A DNA stretch of 34,182 nt from Thiobacillus sp. 65-1402. GTDB lineage: Bacteria; Pseudomonadota; Gammaproteobacteria; Burkholderiales; Thiobacillaceae. Below the pieces are notes generated by a model. It had not been told where the DNA came from. It saw only the letters and a list, made by a program, of their open reading frames with translations, and made no database searches. The position numbers and the translations under genes were made by a program. Positions 18,623 through 28,307 of the stretch are shown here, in pieces. How positions within the stretch are numbered: position 1 is the first letter of the stretch; each line of letters begins with the position of its first letter. The stretch lies in the NCBI RefSeq assembly GCF_001897685.1, contig NZ_MKUG01000045.1:1-34182 (forward strand), read 5' to 3'.

Positions 18623-19132
18623 ATGCGCAAGCCGCCCCACGTCATCGAAATTTTCCTCAACCCCGGCGAGTTCTACTTCGGGGATCGGGATGTCCGCATC
18701 CGGACGATCCTGGGTTCCTGCGTTTCCATCACGCTCTGGCATCCGAAACTGCTGATCGGCGGCATGTGCCACTACATGCTGCCAAGCCGGCAAGGGCGGG
18801 AAACGCGGCTGGCGGACGGCAAGTACGCGGACGAGGCGCTCGGGCTCCTGTTCGAGGAGATACGCAGGAGCGGCACGGCGCTTGAGGACTACGAGGTCAA
18901 ATTGTTCGGCGGCGGCAACATGTTTCAGCGGCAGGTCGATGCCGGGCAAAGCCATATCGGGATCAAGAATGCCGAGGCCGGACGGCATCTGCTGAAGCAC
19001 CATGGGCTGCGCGCGGCGTCGGAGGATCTGGGCGGCGCCGGCCATCGCACGGTGCTGTTCGATATCTGGTCGGGCCATGTATGGGTGCGCCAGTTCGCCC
19101 CCAAGGGCGTCGAATATTGCAATGGCTCTTAA
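18623..19132 (+). CDS. cheD: chemoreceptor glutamine deamidase CheD
   Basis: The 169-residue CheD deamidates receptor glutamines and in some bacteria assists CheC-type phosphatases. The catalytic cysteine C33 lies in ILGSCVSITLWHP and the histidine H50 in GGMCHYMLPS. FGGGNMF and IGIKNAE are also family-typical. ATG 18623 is chosen because the protein then begins directly before the conserved VIEIFLNPGEFYFGD; its ribosome site is weak. It is flanked by cheR (16 bases) and cheB (12 bases). Confidence 0.95.
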   Translation: MRKPPHVIEIFLNPGEFYFGDRDVRIRTILGSCVSITLWHPKLLIGGMCHYMLPSRQGRETRLADGKYADEALGLLFEEIRRSGTALEDYEVKLFGGGNMFQRQVDAGQSHIGIKNAEAGRHLLKHHGLRAASEDLGGAGHRTVLFDIWSGHVWVRQFAPKGVEYCNGS

Positions 19133-19144
19133 AGCAAGGGATCT

Positions 19145-20221
19145 ATGTCGAAACGCATAAAAGTCCTGGTCGTGGACGATTCCGCCGTGGTGCGGCAGGT
19201 GCTGTCCGAAGTGCTCAACGGCGATGCCGGCATCGAGGTGATCGCCGTTGCGCCCGACCCCATTTTCGCCCAGGAGAAGATGAAGAAGCAGTGGCCGGAC
19301 GTGGTCGTCCTGGACGTCGAAATGCCGCGCATGGATGGCATCACGTTTCTCAGGAAAATCATGGCGGAACGGCCGACGCCGGTGGTGATCTGCTCGTCGA
19401 TTTCGCAGAAGGGATCGGAAACCGCCATGCAGGCCCTGGCGGCAGGCGCAGTCGGCGTCGTCCCCAAGCCGGGCATCGGCAACCGGCGCGCGGCGCTGGA
19501 AGATGCCGCCGCGGATCTGATTCGCGCCGTGAAAACCGCGGCGCACGCCAATGTCCGCAACCTGAAGATCAACAGCGCCGTGCCGCCCGTCGCCGTGATG
19601 CCCAAGCTCAACGCCGACGCGATCCTGCCTGCCGCGAGCCAGGCCATGGCGCAGACCACCGAGCGCATCGTCGCCATCGGCACCTCGACCGGCGGTACCC
19701 AGGCGCTGGAAGCGGTGCTGACCGCGTTGCCGCGCGTGTCGCCCGGAATCGTCATCGTGCAGCACATGCCCGAGAAGTTCACCGCCTCCTTCGCGGCCCG
19801 GCTCGATACCCTGTGCCAGATCGAGGTGCGCGAGGCGCAGAACGGCGATCGCGTCATGCCCGGGCGGGCGCTGATCGCCCCCGGCGGCAGGCACATGCTG
19901 CTCAAGCGCAACGGTTCCCAGTATCACGTCGAAGTGGTGGATGGCCCGGTGGTCAACCGCCACCGGCCGTCGGTGGACGTGCTGTTCCGTTCGGTGGCCA
20001 AGTTCGCGGGCAGGAATGCCTTGGGCGTCATCATGACCGGCATGGGCGATGACGGCGCGCGCGGCCTCAAGGAAATGCGCGATGCGGGCGCGGCCACCGT
20101 GGCGCAGGACGAGGCCAGCTGCGTGGTCTATGGCATGCCCAAGGAAGCGGTGAAACTGGGCGGGGTGGATCGCAGCGCATCGCTGCAGGCGATTCCGGCA
20201 GAGATCATGAAATATGCGTGA
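19145..20221 (+). CDS. cheB: chemotaxis methylesterase / response regulator CheB
   Basis: The 358-residue CheB has an N-terminal receiver (about 5-125; D11/D12, phospho-acceptor D57 in [14 protein letters not shown]108 in VVPKPG). A linker (about 130-172) joins it to the methylesterase domain (about 174-355). The catalytic triad is visible: S181 in IGTSTGG, H207 in VQHMPEKF, and the aspartate in [11 protein letters not shown] (302/303). CheA phosphorylation activates demethylation of the receptors, which provides adaptation with CheR and CheD. It ends the classical che block; the GGDEF-EAL gene follows after 23 bases. Confidence 0.96.
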   Translation: MSKRIKVLVVDDSAVVRQVLSEVLNGDAGIEVIAVAPDPIFAQEKMKKQWPDVVVLDVEMPRMDGITFLRKIMAERPTPVVICSSISQKGSETAMQALAAGAVGVVPKPGIGNRRAALEDAAADLIRAVKTAAHANVRNLKINSAVPPVAVMPKLNADAILPAASQAMAQTTERIVAIGTSTGGTQALEAVLTALPRVSPGIVIVQHMPEKFTASFAARLDTLCQIEVREAQNGDRVMPGRALIAPGGRHMLLKRNGSQYHVEVVDGPVVNRHRPSVDVLFRSVAKFAGRNALGVIMTGMGDDGARGLKEMRDAGAATVAQDEASCVVYGMPKEAVKLGGVDRSASLQAIPAEIMKYA

Positions 20222-20244
20222 ACGCCAAGCGGGGTTGAATATCC

Positions 20245-23200
20245 GTGTCTGATCACCAGGCCGCGCCGGCACAGGCGCGTCAATTATTCCTTGCCGATGG
20301 CATGGGTACTGCCCTGCTCGCGATCGCCTGCCTGGCGATCCTGTTCGGCATCGTGCACGCCATGATGCCGCAGCCGGCGGTGCATATCGGAGACTATCTC
20401 GCATTCCATAACGTGGCGGAAATCCTCGCCGTGGTGGTGGCGGCCATGATCTTCGGCGTCGGATGGCATGCGGCGAAGGCGCGCGGGCCGGCATTCCCGA
20501 TGGTGCTGTCCGCGGCCTTCCTCGCGGTGGGCCTGCTGGACGCCGCGCATCTGCTGTCGTATGCGGGCATGCCGCATTTCGTTACGCCGTCAGGCGCGGA
20601 AAAAGCCATCAACTTCTGGCTTGCGGCGCGCATCACGGCGGCCGTTGCGCTGCTGGCGGCGGTGCTCATGCCGCGGGTGCCGGTGAACCCCGGCATGCGC
20701 TACGCGGCCCTGGCCGCGGCGCTGGCATGGGTCGCTGCAGTGTATTGGGTCGCGCTATACCGGGCGGAATGGCTTCCGGCGACCTTCGTTGCGGGACAGG
20801 GGCTGACGCCGTTCAAGATCGGCGTCGAGTATTTCGTCGTCGGGCTGCACCTGGCGGCCGCGCTCGCCATTCTTGCCCGGCTTCGCACGGCCGGCAGCTA
20901 TGCCGCGCCGCATCTTTTTGCGGCCGTCGGCATCATGGCCTTGAGCGAGCTGAATTTCACGCTCTATAGCGAAGTGAACGACGGATTCAATTTCCTTGGG
21001 CATGTCTACAAAATCGTCGCCTACGGTTTTCTCTACCGCGCCGTGTTCGTGGCGGCAGTGCTGCAGCCTTATCGCGAGCTGGCCGCTTCCGAGAAAAGCG
21101 CCCAGAAAAGCGAGCAACGCTTCCGCATGATTTTCGATGCGGCGCCGGATGCCGTATTCCTGCTCGACGCGGAAGGACGCATCGCGATGGCGAATTCGAC
21201 CGCGGAAACGATGCTGGGTTACAGCCACGAGGAGATGATCGGCCAGCCGATGGACATCCTGGTTGCGGAAAACATGCGCGCCATCTATGCGGAGCAGCGC
21301 GGGCGCTGTGCCGCGCATCCAGCGCCGGCATCGACGGCCGTTCAGGCGGACATGGTGGCCCGGCGCAAGGATGGCGAGGACATTCCGGTCTCGATCAGCC
21401 TGTCGCAGTTCGAGCTGGACGAACAATGCGAAACCATTGCCGTGGTGCGCGACATCACCACGACCAGGGAAATGGAAAGGCTGCTGCGCCGCCATTCGCA
21501 GGAATTCCAGGCGCTGGTGGACAACGCGCCGGACGTGATCGTGCGTTTCGACCGCGACCTGCGTTACCTCTATGCCAATCCGGCGAACGAGCTGGCCATC
21601 GGGGTGGAAAATGGCGAATGTCTGGGTAGGACCTGGGATGAACTGGGACTGCCCCCGGAGGCGGCAGCAGTTTGGCAGCACGGCGCGCGCGAGGTGTTCG
21701 AACGCGGCGAGGCGGCGACCGTCGAATGTGGGATTGAAATGCCGCGGATGGGTTTGCGCCATTTCCATGTGCGCATGGTGCCCGAGCGGGACATGGAAAA
21801 CCGGGTTGTCTCGGTGCTGGTGATCGCGCGCGACATCTCGGAGCGCAAGCGCCACGAGGATCAATTGCTTCATCAGGCCCGCCACGATGCGCTGACGGAG
21901 CTGCCTAACCGCGCGCTGATCCTGGACCGCCTGCGGCAGGCGATTTCCCACGCGCAGCGCGGCCAGCGGCTGCTCGCTGTGGCGTACCTGGATCTGGACG
22001 ATTTCAAGAAAATCAACGACACCCTGGGCCATGACGCGGGGGACGCGCTGCTGCGCCAGGTCGCGATGCGGATCAGCGGGGTGTTGCGGCAGGGCGATAC
22101 CGTGGGCCGCCAGAGCGGCGACGAGTTCATTCTGCTGTTGCCGGATATCGCACACATCGAGGATGCGGCGACCGTGGCCGAAAAGATTCTGGATACGCTG
22201 GCATGGCCGTTTTCGCTGAACGGCCGCGAGGTGTATGTGACGGGCAGCCTTGGCCTGTCGGTCTGCCCGTCGGATGGCGAGGATGCCGAATCCCTGCTGC
22301 GCAATGCCGATATCGCCATGTACCGCGCCAAGGAAGAAGGGCGCAATGCCTTCCGTTTCTACGTCCCGGAAATGGATGCGCGCATGCGCGCCCGGGTCGA
22401 GATCGAACACGATCTGCGCCTGGCCATCAAGCACGGCGAGCTGGTGCTTCACTATCAGCCGCGCGTCAGCCTGATTACCGGAGAAGTGCTGGGCTTCGAG
22501 GCGCTGGTGCGCTGGAATCACCCGCGCGAAGACTTGATCGGCCCGGATCGATTCATCGGCGTGGCGGAGGATACCGGCCTCATCATGCCGCTTGGCGATT
22601 GGGTTCTGCAGGCGGCTTGCCGGCAGGCGCGACAATGGCAGGACAGGGGGTTTGCGGGGATGCGCATGTCGGTGAACCTTTCGGCGCGGCAATTCCGCGA
22701 TCCCGGTCTGGTGGAGCGGGTGGAGCGGGTGCTTGCGGAAAGCGGGCTCGATCCGGCTTTCCTCGAACTGGAAATCACCGAGAGCACCGTGATGCACGAC
22801 AGCGAGGCGGCCATCGGCACCCTGCGCGCGCTCAAGAGGCTCGGCGTTGCGCTGTCAGTGGACGATTTCGGTACCGGCTATTCCTCCTTGTCCTATCTCA
22901 AACTGTTTCCGATCGATGTGCTCAAGATCGATCGTTCCTTCGTGCGCGACGTCACGACTGACCCGGACGATGCCGCGATCGTGCGCGCAATCGTCACCCT
23001 GGCGCACAGCCTGGGTTTGACGGTGGTGGCCGAAGGGGTGGAGGAGACGGCACAGGCCGCTTTTCTGCGCCATGTGGAATGCGACGAGCTGCAGGGGTAT
23101 TACTTCAGCCGCCCGCAGCCCGCGGAGGCTGTCGATAGCCTGCTGCGCGGTGTGCGACGGCTGGATATGCACACGCTCGAACGCGAAGGGCCAGCGCGGG

Positions 23201-23247
23201 CCGTGACCGCCGAGCTTGGGCCGAGCGATGTGTGGGAGAGCGCGTGA
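20245..23247 (+). CDS. MASE3-PAS-PAS-GGDEF-EAL c-di-GMP turnover protein
   Basis: The 1000-residue protein starts at GTG 20245. The N-terminus (about 20-280) is a multi-helix membrane sensor that fits MASE3 (FHNVAEILAVVVAAMIFGVGW, GLLDAAHLLSYAGMPHF). Two PAS domains follow (about 288-408 and 415-535). The cyclase domain (about 540-700) has SGDEF at 624-628 instead of GGDEF, with the inhibitory-site RQGD at 615-618. The EAL domain (about 715-965) has FEALVRW at 751-757, EITEST, DDFGTGYSS and VVAEGVEE, so phosphodiesterase activity is well supported. Cyclase activity is less sure. The stop overlaps the next start as GTGA, so it is coupled to the sensor kinase. Confidence 0.93.
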   Translation: MSDHQAAPAQARQLFLADGMGTALLAIACLAILFGIVHAMMPQPAVHIGDYLAFHNVAEILAVVVAAMIFGVGWHAAKARGPAFPMVLSAAFLAVGLLDAAHLLSYAGMPHFVTPSGAEKAINFWLAARITAAVALLAAVLMPRVPVNPGMRYAALAAALAWVAAVYWVALYRAEWLPATFVAGQGLTPFKIGVEYFVVGLHLAAALAILARLRTAGSYAAPHLFAAVGIMALSELNFTLYSEVNDGFNFLGHVYKIVAYGFLYRAVFVAAVLQPYRELAASEKSAQKSEQRFRMIFDAAPDAVFLLDAEGRIAMANSTAETMLGYSHEEMIGQPMDILVAENMRAIYAEQRGRCAAHPAPASTAVQADMVARRKDGEDIPVSISLSQFELDEQCETIAVVRDITTTREMERLLRRHSQEFQALVDNAPDVIVRFDRDLRYLYANPANELAIGVENGECLGRTWDELGLPPEAAAVWQHGAREVFERGEAATVECGIEMPRMGLRHFHVRMVPERDMENRVVSVLVIARDISERKRHEDQLLHQARHDALTELPNRALILDRLRQAISHAQRGQRLLAVAYLDLDDFKKINDTLGHDAGDALLRQVAMRISGVLRQGDTVGRQSGDEFILLLPDIAHIEDAATVAEKILDTLAWPFSLNGREVYVTGSLGLSVCPSDGEDAESLLRNADIAMYRAKEEGRNAFRFYVPEMDARMRARVEIEHDLRLAIKHGELVLHYQPRVSLITGEVLGFEALVRWNHPREDLIGPDRFIGVAEDTGLIMPLGDWVLQAACRQARQWQDRGFAGMRMSVNLSARQFRDPGLVERVERVLAESGLDPAFLELEITESTVMHDSEAAIGTLRALKRLGVALSVDDFGTGYSSLSYLKLFPIDVLKIDRSFVRDVTTDPDDAAIVRAIVTLAHSLGLTVVAEGVEETAQAAFLRHVECDELQGYYFSRPQPAEAVDSLLRGVRRLDMHTLEREGPARAVTAELGPSDVWESA

Positions 23248-26177
23248 GACGTGTGTTCAAAAGCCTGCGTTCCCGCTTGATCGCCTTGATCTTGCTCGCC
23301 ATGCTGCCCATGCTGGCCATAGCCTGGCTTGTCGGCATGCAGATGTACCGGCACGCCGTCGACGATGTTTACCGCGAGACGAAAACATTGGTGCAGGGCA
23401 TTTCGCTGGAGCAGGACAAGCATATCAATGCGGCCCGTGAACTGCTGTTCGCCCTGTCGGCCAACCCGGCGATCATCGAGCGTCGGCCGGGGTTCTGCTC
23501 GGCTTTCGACGAGGCGCTCGCGCGGCAGCCGATTTTTGCCAATGTCGGCATGACCGATGCCAAGGGGACGGCCATCTGCAGCGGGTCTGCCGAGACGCAT
23601 CAGAGCAGCTTCAGCGACCGCCTGTGGTTTCACCAGATACGCCAGGGCCATGGTGAGATCGTGGTGGGCGACTACCATCTCGGCGTCATGGTGAAAGCGC
23701 CCGTGGTGATCGTCGCCAAGCCCATTCTGGACCGACGCGGCGAGCATCTGGCCTATCTGTTCGTGTCGGTGGACCTGTCCTGGTTCGACCGGCACAACCT
23801 CGGCGGTTTATTGCCCGAGGACGCCGAGATGGTTGTTTACGACAACAACGGCGTCATTCTTCACAGCGATTCGGAGTCGGAAATCTGGCGTGGCCAAGCT
23901 GTCGGTGCGGCGATGCGGCTGGTTGGCGTGCCGGACCCGGAGACGGGCGTCGTCGAGGGCTACGGCAGGGACGGCATTGCGCGCCTGTTTTCCTTCGCCA
24001 AGCTGGAAAGCAGCTCGGCCAGGGAAAATGCGTTTGTCGCCATCGGCATCCCCGCCGACACCGCGCTGGCGCAGGTGCGCCGTACCGGGGGATGGACGAT
24101 GCTGATTGTGCTGGGCGTGTTCGGCGGAATGTTGCTGTTGGCCTGGGCGGGAACCGAGCGCCTGGTGATCGCGCCGGTGCGCCGCCTGATCCGCCAGGCG
24201 AATGCGCATGCGGCGGGCGATCTGGCGCAGCGCAGCGGGGTGGCCGCGGACAGCGAACTGGGCGAGCTCGCGCGCGCGCTGGACGAGATGGCGGCGAAGC
24301 TGGCGGAGCGCGATCGCGTATTGGCGCAGCACCTGCATGCGTTCAACGCGCACGCCATCGTCAGCGCCGCGGATATGACAGGGAATATCGTTTACGCCAA
24401 CGACAAGTTTTGCGAGATCAGCCAGTACAGCCGGGAAGAGGTCATCGGCCAGAATCATCGCCTGGTCAACTCCGGCTTTCATCCGCCCGAGTTCTTCAGC
24501 GCGTTGTGGGAAACCCTTTCCCGGGGCCAAGTCTGGCACGGCAACATCCGCAATCGGCGCAAGGACGGCAGCCACTACTGGGTGGCCTCGACCATCGTGC
24601 CTTTTTTCGATGAAGGCGGCCGGCTGGAACGTTACTTCTCGATTCGCACCGATATCACGCACGCGCTGGCGGTCGATGCGGAACTTCAGGAAAGCGAGGC
24701 GCGTTTCCGGCTGCTGGCCGAGAACGCCAGCGACGTGATTTCGCTGCACGATCCGGATGGCCGCTATTCCTATATCAGCCCATCCTGCGAGCGCGTGCTG
24801 GGCTACGCGCCGGCCGATCTGACCGGGCATGACGGCTACGAACTGGTGCATCCGGACGATGCCGTACGGGTACGAAAAGAGCTGCATCAGCCTGCGCTGT
24901 TCGGCGAAGCGGGTGAGTGCGGGTATGTCCGGATGCGGCACCGGAATGGCGCATACATCTGGGTGGATGCTTCCGCCGTGCCGACCCGGGACGAGGCCGG
25001 GAACATTGCGAGCATTCAGGTCTCGGTTCGCGAAGTGACGGCCCGCAAGCAGGTGGAAGACGAGTTGCGCCTGCACGACCGGGCGATTGCCGCGAGCGGA
25101 AGCGGCGTCGTGATCGTCCGGCGCGACGATTTCACGATCGAGTACGCCAACGCAGCCTATGCAGACATCGTCGAGCTTCCGCAGGAGGATATTCGCGGGC
25201 TGCGCTGGCCCATACTGGCGGCGTCCGCGGGGAGCGCCGGGGCGTGGCAGCTTTTCCTCGACGCTGTGATCGCGGGCGACGAGATGCATGCGGTGGTGGA
25301 GGGCATATCGCGCCGGGGCCGCAAGGTGTGGTGCGATATTTTTGTCTCGCCGGTGCGCAACGAGGCGGGGGAGGTCACCCACTACGTCGTGGCGATCAGC
25401 AACGTGACCGAGCAGGTGCTCATGGAGGCGGCGCTGGTGCGCGCCAAGGAGGCGGCAGAACAGGCCAGCCAGGCCAAGTCGAGATTCCTCTCCCATGTCA
25501 GCCATGAACTGCGAACGCCGCTCAACGCCATCGTCGGTTTCGCCCAGCTGCTGGAGTCCGACCCCGACACGCCGCTGAACGAGGAACAACGGGACTGCGT
25601 CGAGCGCATTCTGGGGGCGGGCTGGCTGTTGCGCGAACTGATCGACGATGTGCTGGACTTGTCCCGAATCGAGGCCGGGCGGCTGGAACTGAAGCCGGAG
25701 GACGTCAATGTGCTCGATCTGCTGCGCGAGTGCCAGGAGGCGATCGCCGCGCAGGCCGCCGAGAAAAGGGTGGAGATCGTCAATCCGGGCGGCGAATGCG
25801 CCCTGCGGCGGGTGCGCGTCGATGCGCGGCGCTTCAAGCAGGTCGTGCTCAATTTGCTGAGCAATGCGGTGAAGTACAACCGCGAAGGCGGCAGCGTGAC
25901 GGTGTCCTGCCAGCTGTCGGACAACGGCGTCATGCGCATTGCGGTCAGCGATACCGGCATCGGCATTGCGGCGGAGAAACGGGATGAGCTGTTCCAGTAT
26001 TTCAGCCGGCTGGGCGCGGAAAACTCCAGTATTCCGGGCATCGGCGTGGGCTTGGCGCTGTGCCGGCATCTGGTGGATTTGATGGGGGGAGAAATCAGTG
26101 TGGAAAGCATCCAGGGGGAAGGAAGCCGCTTCACGGTCGAGCTTCCTGTATCGTGCCGTCTGCCGGAAACGGCTTGA
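23244..26177 (+). CDS. Cache-type, multi-PAS membrane histidine kinase
   Basis: The start GTG 23244 overlaps the preceding TGA (GTGA) and has GGGAG upstream, giving 977 residues. A membrane helix (about 11-33) and a periplasmic Cache-like sensor (about 40-275) come first. A second helix (about 284-303) and HAMP (about 304-357) follow, then three PAS domains (about 362-475, 485-602, 610-725). The HisKA domain has H754 in HVSHELRTPLNAIVGF. The ATPase carries the NLLSNAVKYN N-box, DTGIGI and GIGVGLALCRHLV. There is no receiver or HPt part. Its likely partner by position is the receiver domain of the PP2C protein at 26547-28280. Confidence 0.92.
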   Translation: MRRVFKSLRSRLIALILLAMLPMLAIAWLVGMQMYRHAVDDVYRETKTLVQGISLEQDKHINAARELLFALSANPAIIERRPGFCSAFDEALARQPIFANVGMTDAKGTAICSGSAETHQSSFSDRLWFHQIRQGHGEIVVGDYHLGVMVKAPVVIVAKPILDRRGEHLAYLFVSVDLSWFDRHNLGGLLPEDAEMVVYDNNGVILHSDSESEIWRGQAVGAAMRLVGVPDPETGVVEGYGRDGIARLFSFAKLESSSARENAFVAIGIPADTALAQVRRTGGWTMLIVLGVFGGMLLLAWAGTERLVIAPVRRLIRQANAHAAGDLAQRSGVAADSELGELARALDEMAAKLAERDRVLAQHLHAFNAHAIVSAADMTGNIVYANDKFCEISQYSREEVIGQNHRLVNSGFHPPEFFSALWETLSRGQVWHGNIRNRRKDGSHYWVASTIVPFFDEGGRLERYFSIRTDITHALAVDAELQESEARFRLLAENASDVISLHDPDGRYSYISPSCERVLGYAPADLTGHDGYELVHPDDAVRVRKELHQPALFGEAGECGYVRMRHRNGAYIWVDASAVPTRDEAGNIASIQVSVREVTARKQVEDELRLHDRAIAASGSGVVIVRRDDFTIEYANAAYADIVELPQEDIRGLRWPILAASAGSAGAWQLFLDAVIAGDEMHAVVEGISRRGRKVWCDIFVSPVRNEAGEVTHYVVAISNVTEQVLMEAALVRAKEAAEQASQAKSRFLSHVSHELRTPLNAIVGFAQLLESDPDTPLNEEQRDCVERILGAGWLLRELIDDVLDLSRIEAGRLELKPEDVNVLDLLRECQEAIAAQAAEKRVEIVNPGGECALRRVRVDARRFKQVVLNLLSNAVKYNREGGSVTVSCQLSDNGVMRIAVSDTGIGIAAEKRDELFQYFSRLGAENSSIPGIGVGLALCRHLVDLMGGEISVESIQGEGSRFTVELPVSCRLPETA

Positions 26178-26240
26178 TGGACACCGTGTATCACGCAGGC
26201 CCGATTACCGATTTGTTGATTTTTGAAAGGAGTGGAATTC

Positions 26241-26546
26241 ATGGACATAGATACCCGGATGGAAGGTGGCAGGGCACGCCTGGTGCTGAATGGACGTTTC
26301 GATTTCAACAGCCACGCCTCGTTTAACGAGACGACCGATTCCCTGCTGAGGCAGACGAGCATCAGCGAACTGGAACTGGACTTCGACCAGGTGAAATATA
26401 TCGACAGTTCCGCCATGGGCATGCTGCTGTTGCTCAAGGAGCGCGCAAAAGGCGCGTCGAAATCCATCACGCTGCTCAATTGCAAGGGCGCGGTGGCGCA
26501 GGTTTTCGAGCTGTCGAACTTCCGCCGCCTGTTCACCATCAAGTAA
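26241..26546 (+). CDS. STAS-domain anti-sigma factor antagonist (HsbA/RsbV-like)
   Basis: The 101-residue single STAS domain has the motif VKYIDSSAMGMLLLLKE (51-67), with S56 at the position phosphorylated by RsbW-type kinases. ATG 26241 has AAAGGAG nine bases upstream. The gene is followed at once (TAA then ATG, no gap) by a receiver-PP2C-kinase gene, which is the arrangement expected of a partner-switching pair such as HsbA/HsbR of Pseudomonas aeruginosa. There HsbA controls a diguanylate cyclase or FlgM depending on phosphorylation. The same logic is inferred here, not shown. Confidence 0.92.
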   Translation: MDIDTRMEGGRARLVLNGRFDFNSHASFNETTDSLLRQTSISELELDFDQVKYIDSSAMGMLLLLKERAKGASKSITLLNCKGAVAQVFELSNFRRLFTIK

Positions 26547-28280
26547 ATGGATGGTCGCATGGGCATGACGGTCATGGTGGTGGACGACATCGCCAACAAT
26601 GTTGCAATCGCCGGCCAGGTGGTCAAAAGAATGGGGCACCGCCTGATCGAGGCGCGTTCGGGAGAGGAAGCGCTGGAGAAGTTTCTCGCCGAGTCGCCGG
26701 ACATGATCCTGATGGATGTGATGATGCCCGGGATCGGCGGCCTGGAAGCGACGCGGCGCATCCGGCAGGCGGCGGGCTCGCGCTGGCTGCCGATCTTGAT
26801 GGTGACCGCGCTCACGCGTGAGGACGAGGTTCTTGAAGGGTTGCGGGCGGGGGCGGACGACTATTTGACCAAGCCGCTGTCGTTTCCGGTGTTTCAGGCC
26901 AAGATCCAGGTGTTCCAGCGGATCGCCGAACTGCAGCAGGCGCTTTCCCGGCACTCGGCGGAGCTTGCCGCCTACTACCGGCAGGCGGAAGACGAGCGGC
27001 ACCTCGGGGCGCGGCTGATGGAGTACATGGTCAACCGCGAAGGGCTCGGCGACCCCGCCTTGCGCTACCGCGTGACTCCCGCATGGCATTTCAGCGGCGA
27101 TCTGATCGCCGCCGCGCGCACCCCCGGGAAATGCCACCATATCCTGCTCAGCGACGGCATGGGCCATGGCCTGCCGGCAGCGATGGCTTCACTGCCGCAA
27201 TTCGATACCTTTTACGCCATGACCGAGCTTGGCTACGGCATCGGACGCATCGCCGAGGTCATGAACGGCCGCATGCACACCATGATGCCTCCGGGGCGCT
27301 ATGCCGCCCTGACGCTGGTTTCGATCAATCCCGTGATGGGGACGATCGAGGTCTGGAACGGCGGAAATCCCTATCCCCGCCTGGTCGATGCCGAGGGAAA
27401 AATCGTCAAGCACTGGAAATCCCGGCATGTGCCGCTCGGCCTTTTGCCGCCGGAAGAATTCTCGGCGGAACTCGAGGTGTATTCCTACGAAGGGGAATGC
27501 CAGTTGTTCCTGTGGACGGATGGCCTGACCGAGGCTGAAAATGCCGCCGGCGAGCAGTTTGGCGCTGAGCGTGCCTGCGCAGCGCTGGAATCGGCCGCGC
27601 CGGCGCATCGTTTCGAGGCGCTGGTGGCGGCGCTGGATGAGCATCGGGCGGGTGCGCTGGTGGACGACATCAGCGTGCTGATGGTGGCCGTTCCCGCTCC
27701 GGGCACGCTGGAGCAGCCGGCCGCGCATGAGGCCGCTGCGGAATACGGAAGCGATGGCCTGTGCATGTCGTTCCATTTCGAGGCGCAGGACCTGAAAAAC
27801 CTGGATGTGGTGCCGACCCTGTCCGGCGTGATCGAGCGGATCGCGGCGACGAAAGAACATGCCGGCCAGATTTTCCTTATTCTGTCCGAACTGGTGTCCA
27901 ACGCGCTGGATCATGGGCTGTTGCGGATGGATTCCTCGCTTAAAACGACCAGCGACGGTTTCGCCGCCTACGCGGCACGACGCCAGAACGCCTTGAAGGA
28001 ACTGCAGCAGGGGTTCATCGACATCGGGATCGAAATCCTGCGGCGCGATAACCGCAGGATGGTGAAGATCTCCGTGCGCGACAGCGGCCCCGGATTCGAC
28101 TGGGCAGTCCAGTCACGCATGTCGGAGAGCGGATTGCATGGACGCGGCATCGAACTGGTGCGGCGCCTGAGCCATGAAATGCGCTACAGCGGTGCCGGCA
28201 ACGAGGTCGTCGTGTATTACGCGCTGAACCCTTTCAACCGCGCTATCGACAGCAGCCGGAGTCATGCGCTGATGCAGTAA
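26547..28280 (+). CDS. receiver-PP2C phosphatase-serine kinase partner-switching regulator (HsbR-like)
   Basis: The 577-residue protein has three domains. A receiver (about 7-125) has D13/D14, D57 in MILMDVMMPG and K109. A short coiled-coil link (about 126-150) leads to a PP2C/SpoIIE-type phosphatase (about 165-382) with metal aspartates in FSGDL (D185), LSDGMGHG (D203), WTDGLTEA (D325) and VDDIS. A C-terminal RsbW-type kinase domain (about 405-562) has ELVSNALDHG (N452), VRDSGPGFDW and GRGIELVRRL. It can therefore in principle both phosphorylate and dephosphorylate the STAS protein encoded just upstream, with the receiver choosing. ATG 26547 abuts the upstream stop. It is the last gene of the cluster. 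Confidence 0.93.
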   Translation: MDGRMGMTVMVVDDIANNVAIAGQVVKRMGHRLIEARSGEEALEKFLAESPDMILMDVMMPGIGGLEATRRIRQAAGSRWLPILMVTALTREDEVLEGLRAGADDYLTKPLSFPVFQAKIQVFQRIAELQQALSRHSAELAAYYRQAEDERHLGARLMEYMVNREGLGDPALRYRVTPAWHFSGDLIAAARTPGKCHHILLSDGMGHGLPAAMASLPQFDTFYAMTELGYGIGRIAEVMNGRMHTMMPPGRYAALTLVSINPVMGTIEVWNGGNPYPRLVDAEGKIVKHWKSRHVPLGLLPPEEFSAELEVYSYEGECQLFLWTDGLTEAENAAGEQFGAERACAALESAAPAHRFEALVAALDEHRAGALVDDISVLMVAVPAPGTLEQPAAHEAAAEYGSDGLCMSFHFEAQDLKNLDVVPTLSGVIERIAATKEHAGQIFLILSELVSNALDHGLLRMDSSLKTTSDGFAAYAARRQNALKELQQGFIDIGIEILRRDNRRMVKISVRDSGPGFDWAVQSRMSESGLHGRGIELVRRLSHEMRYSGAGNEVVVYYALNPFNRAIDSSRSHALMQ

Positions 28281-28307
28281 TTGGGTCGGCCCGCCCTTGC
28301 AGTTGAG

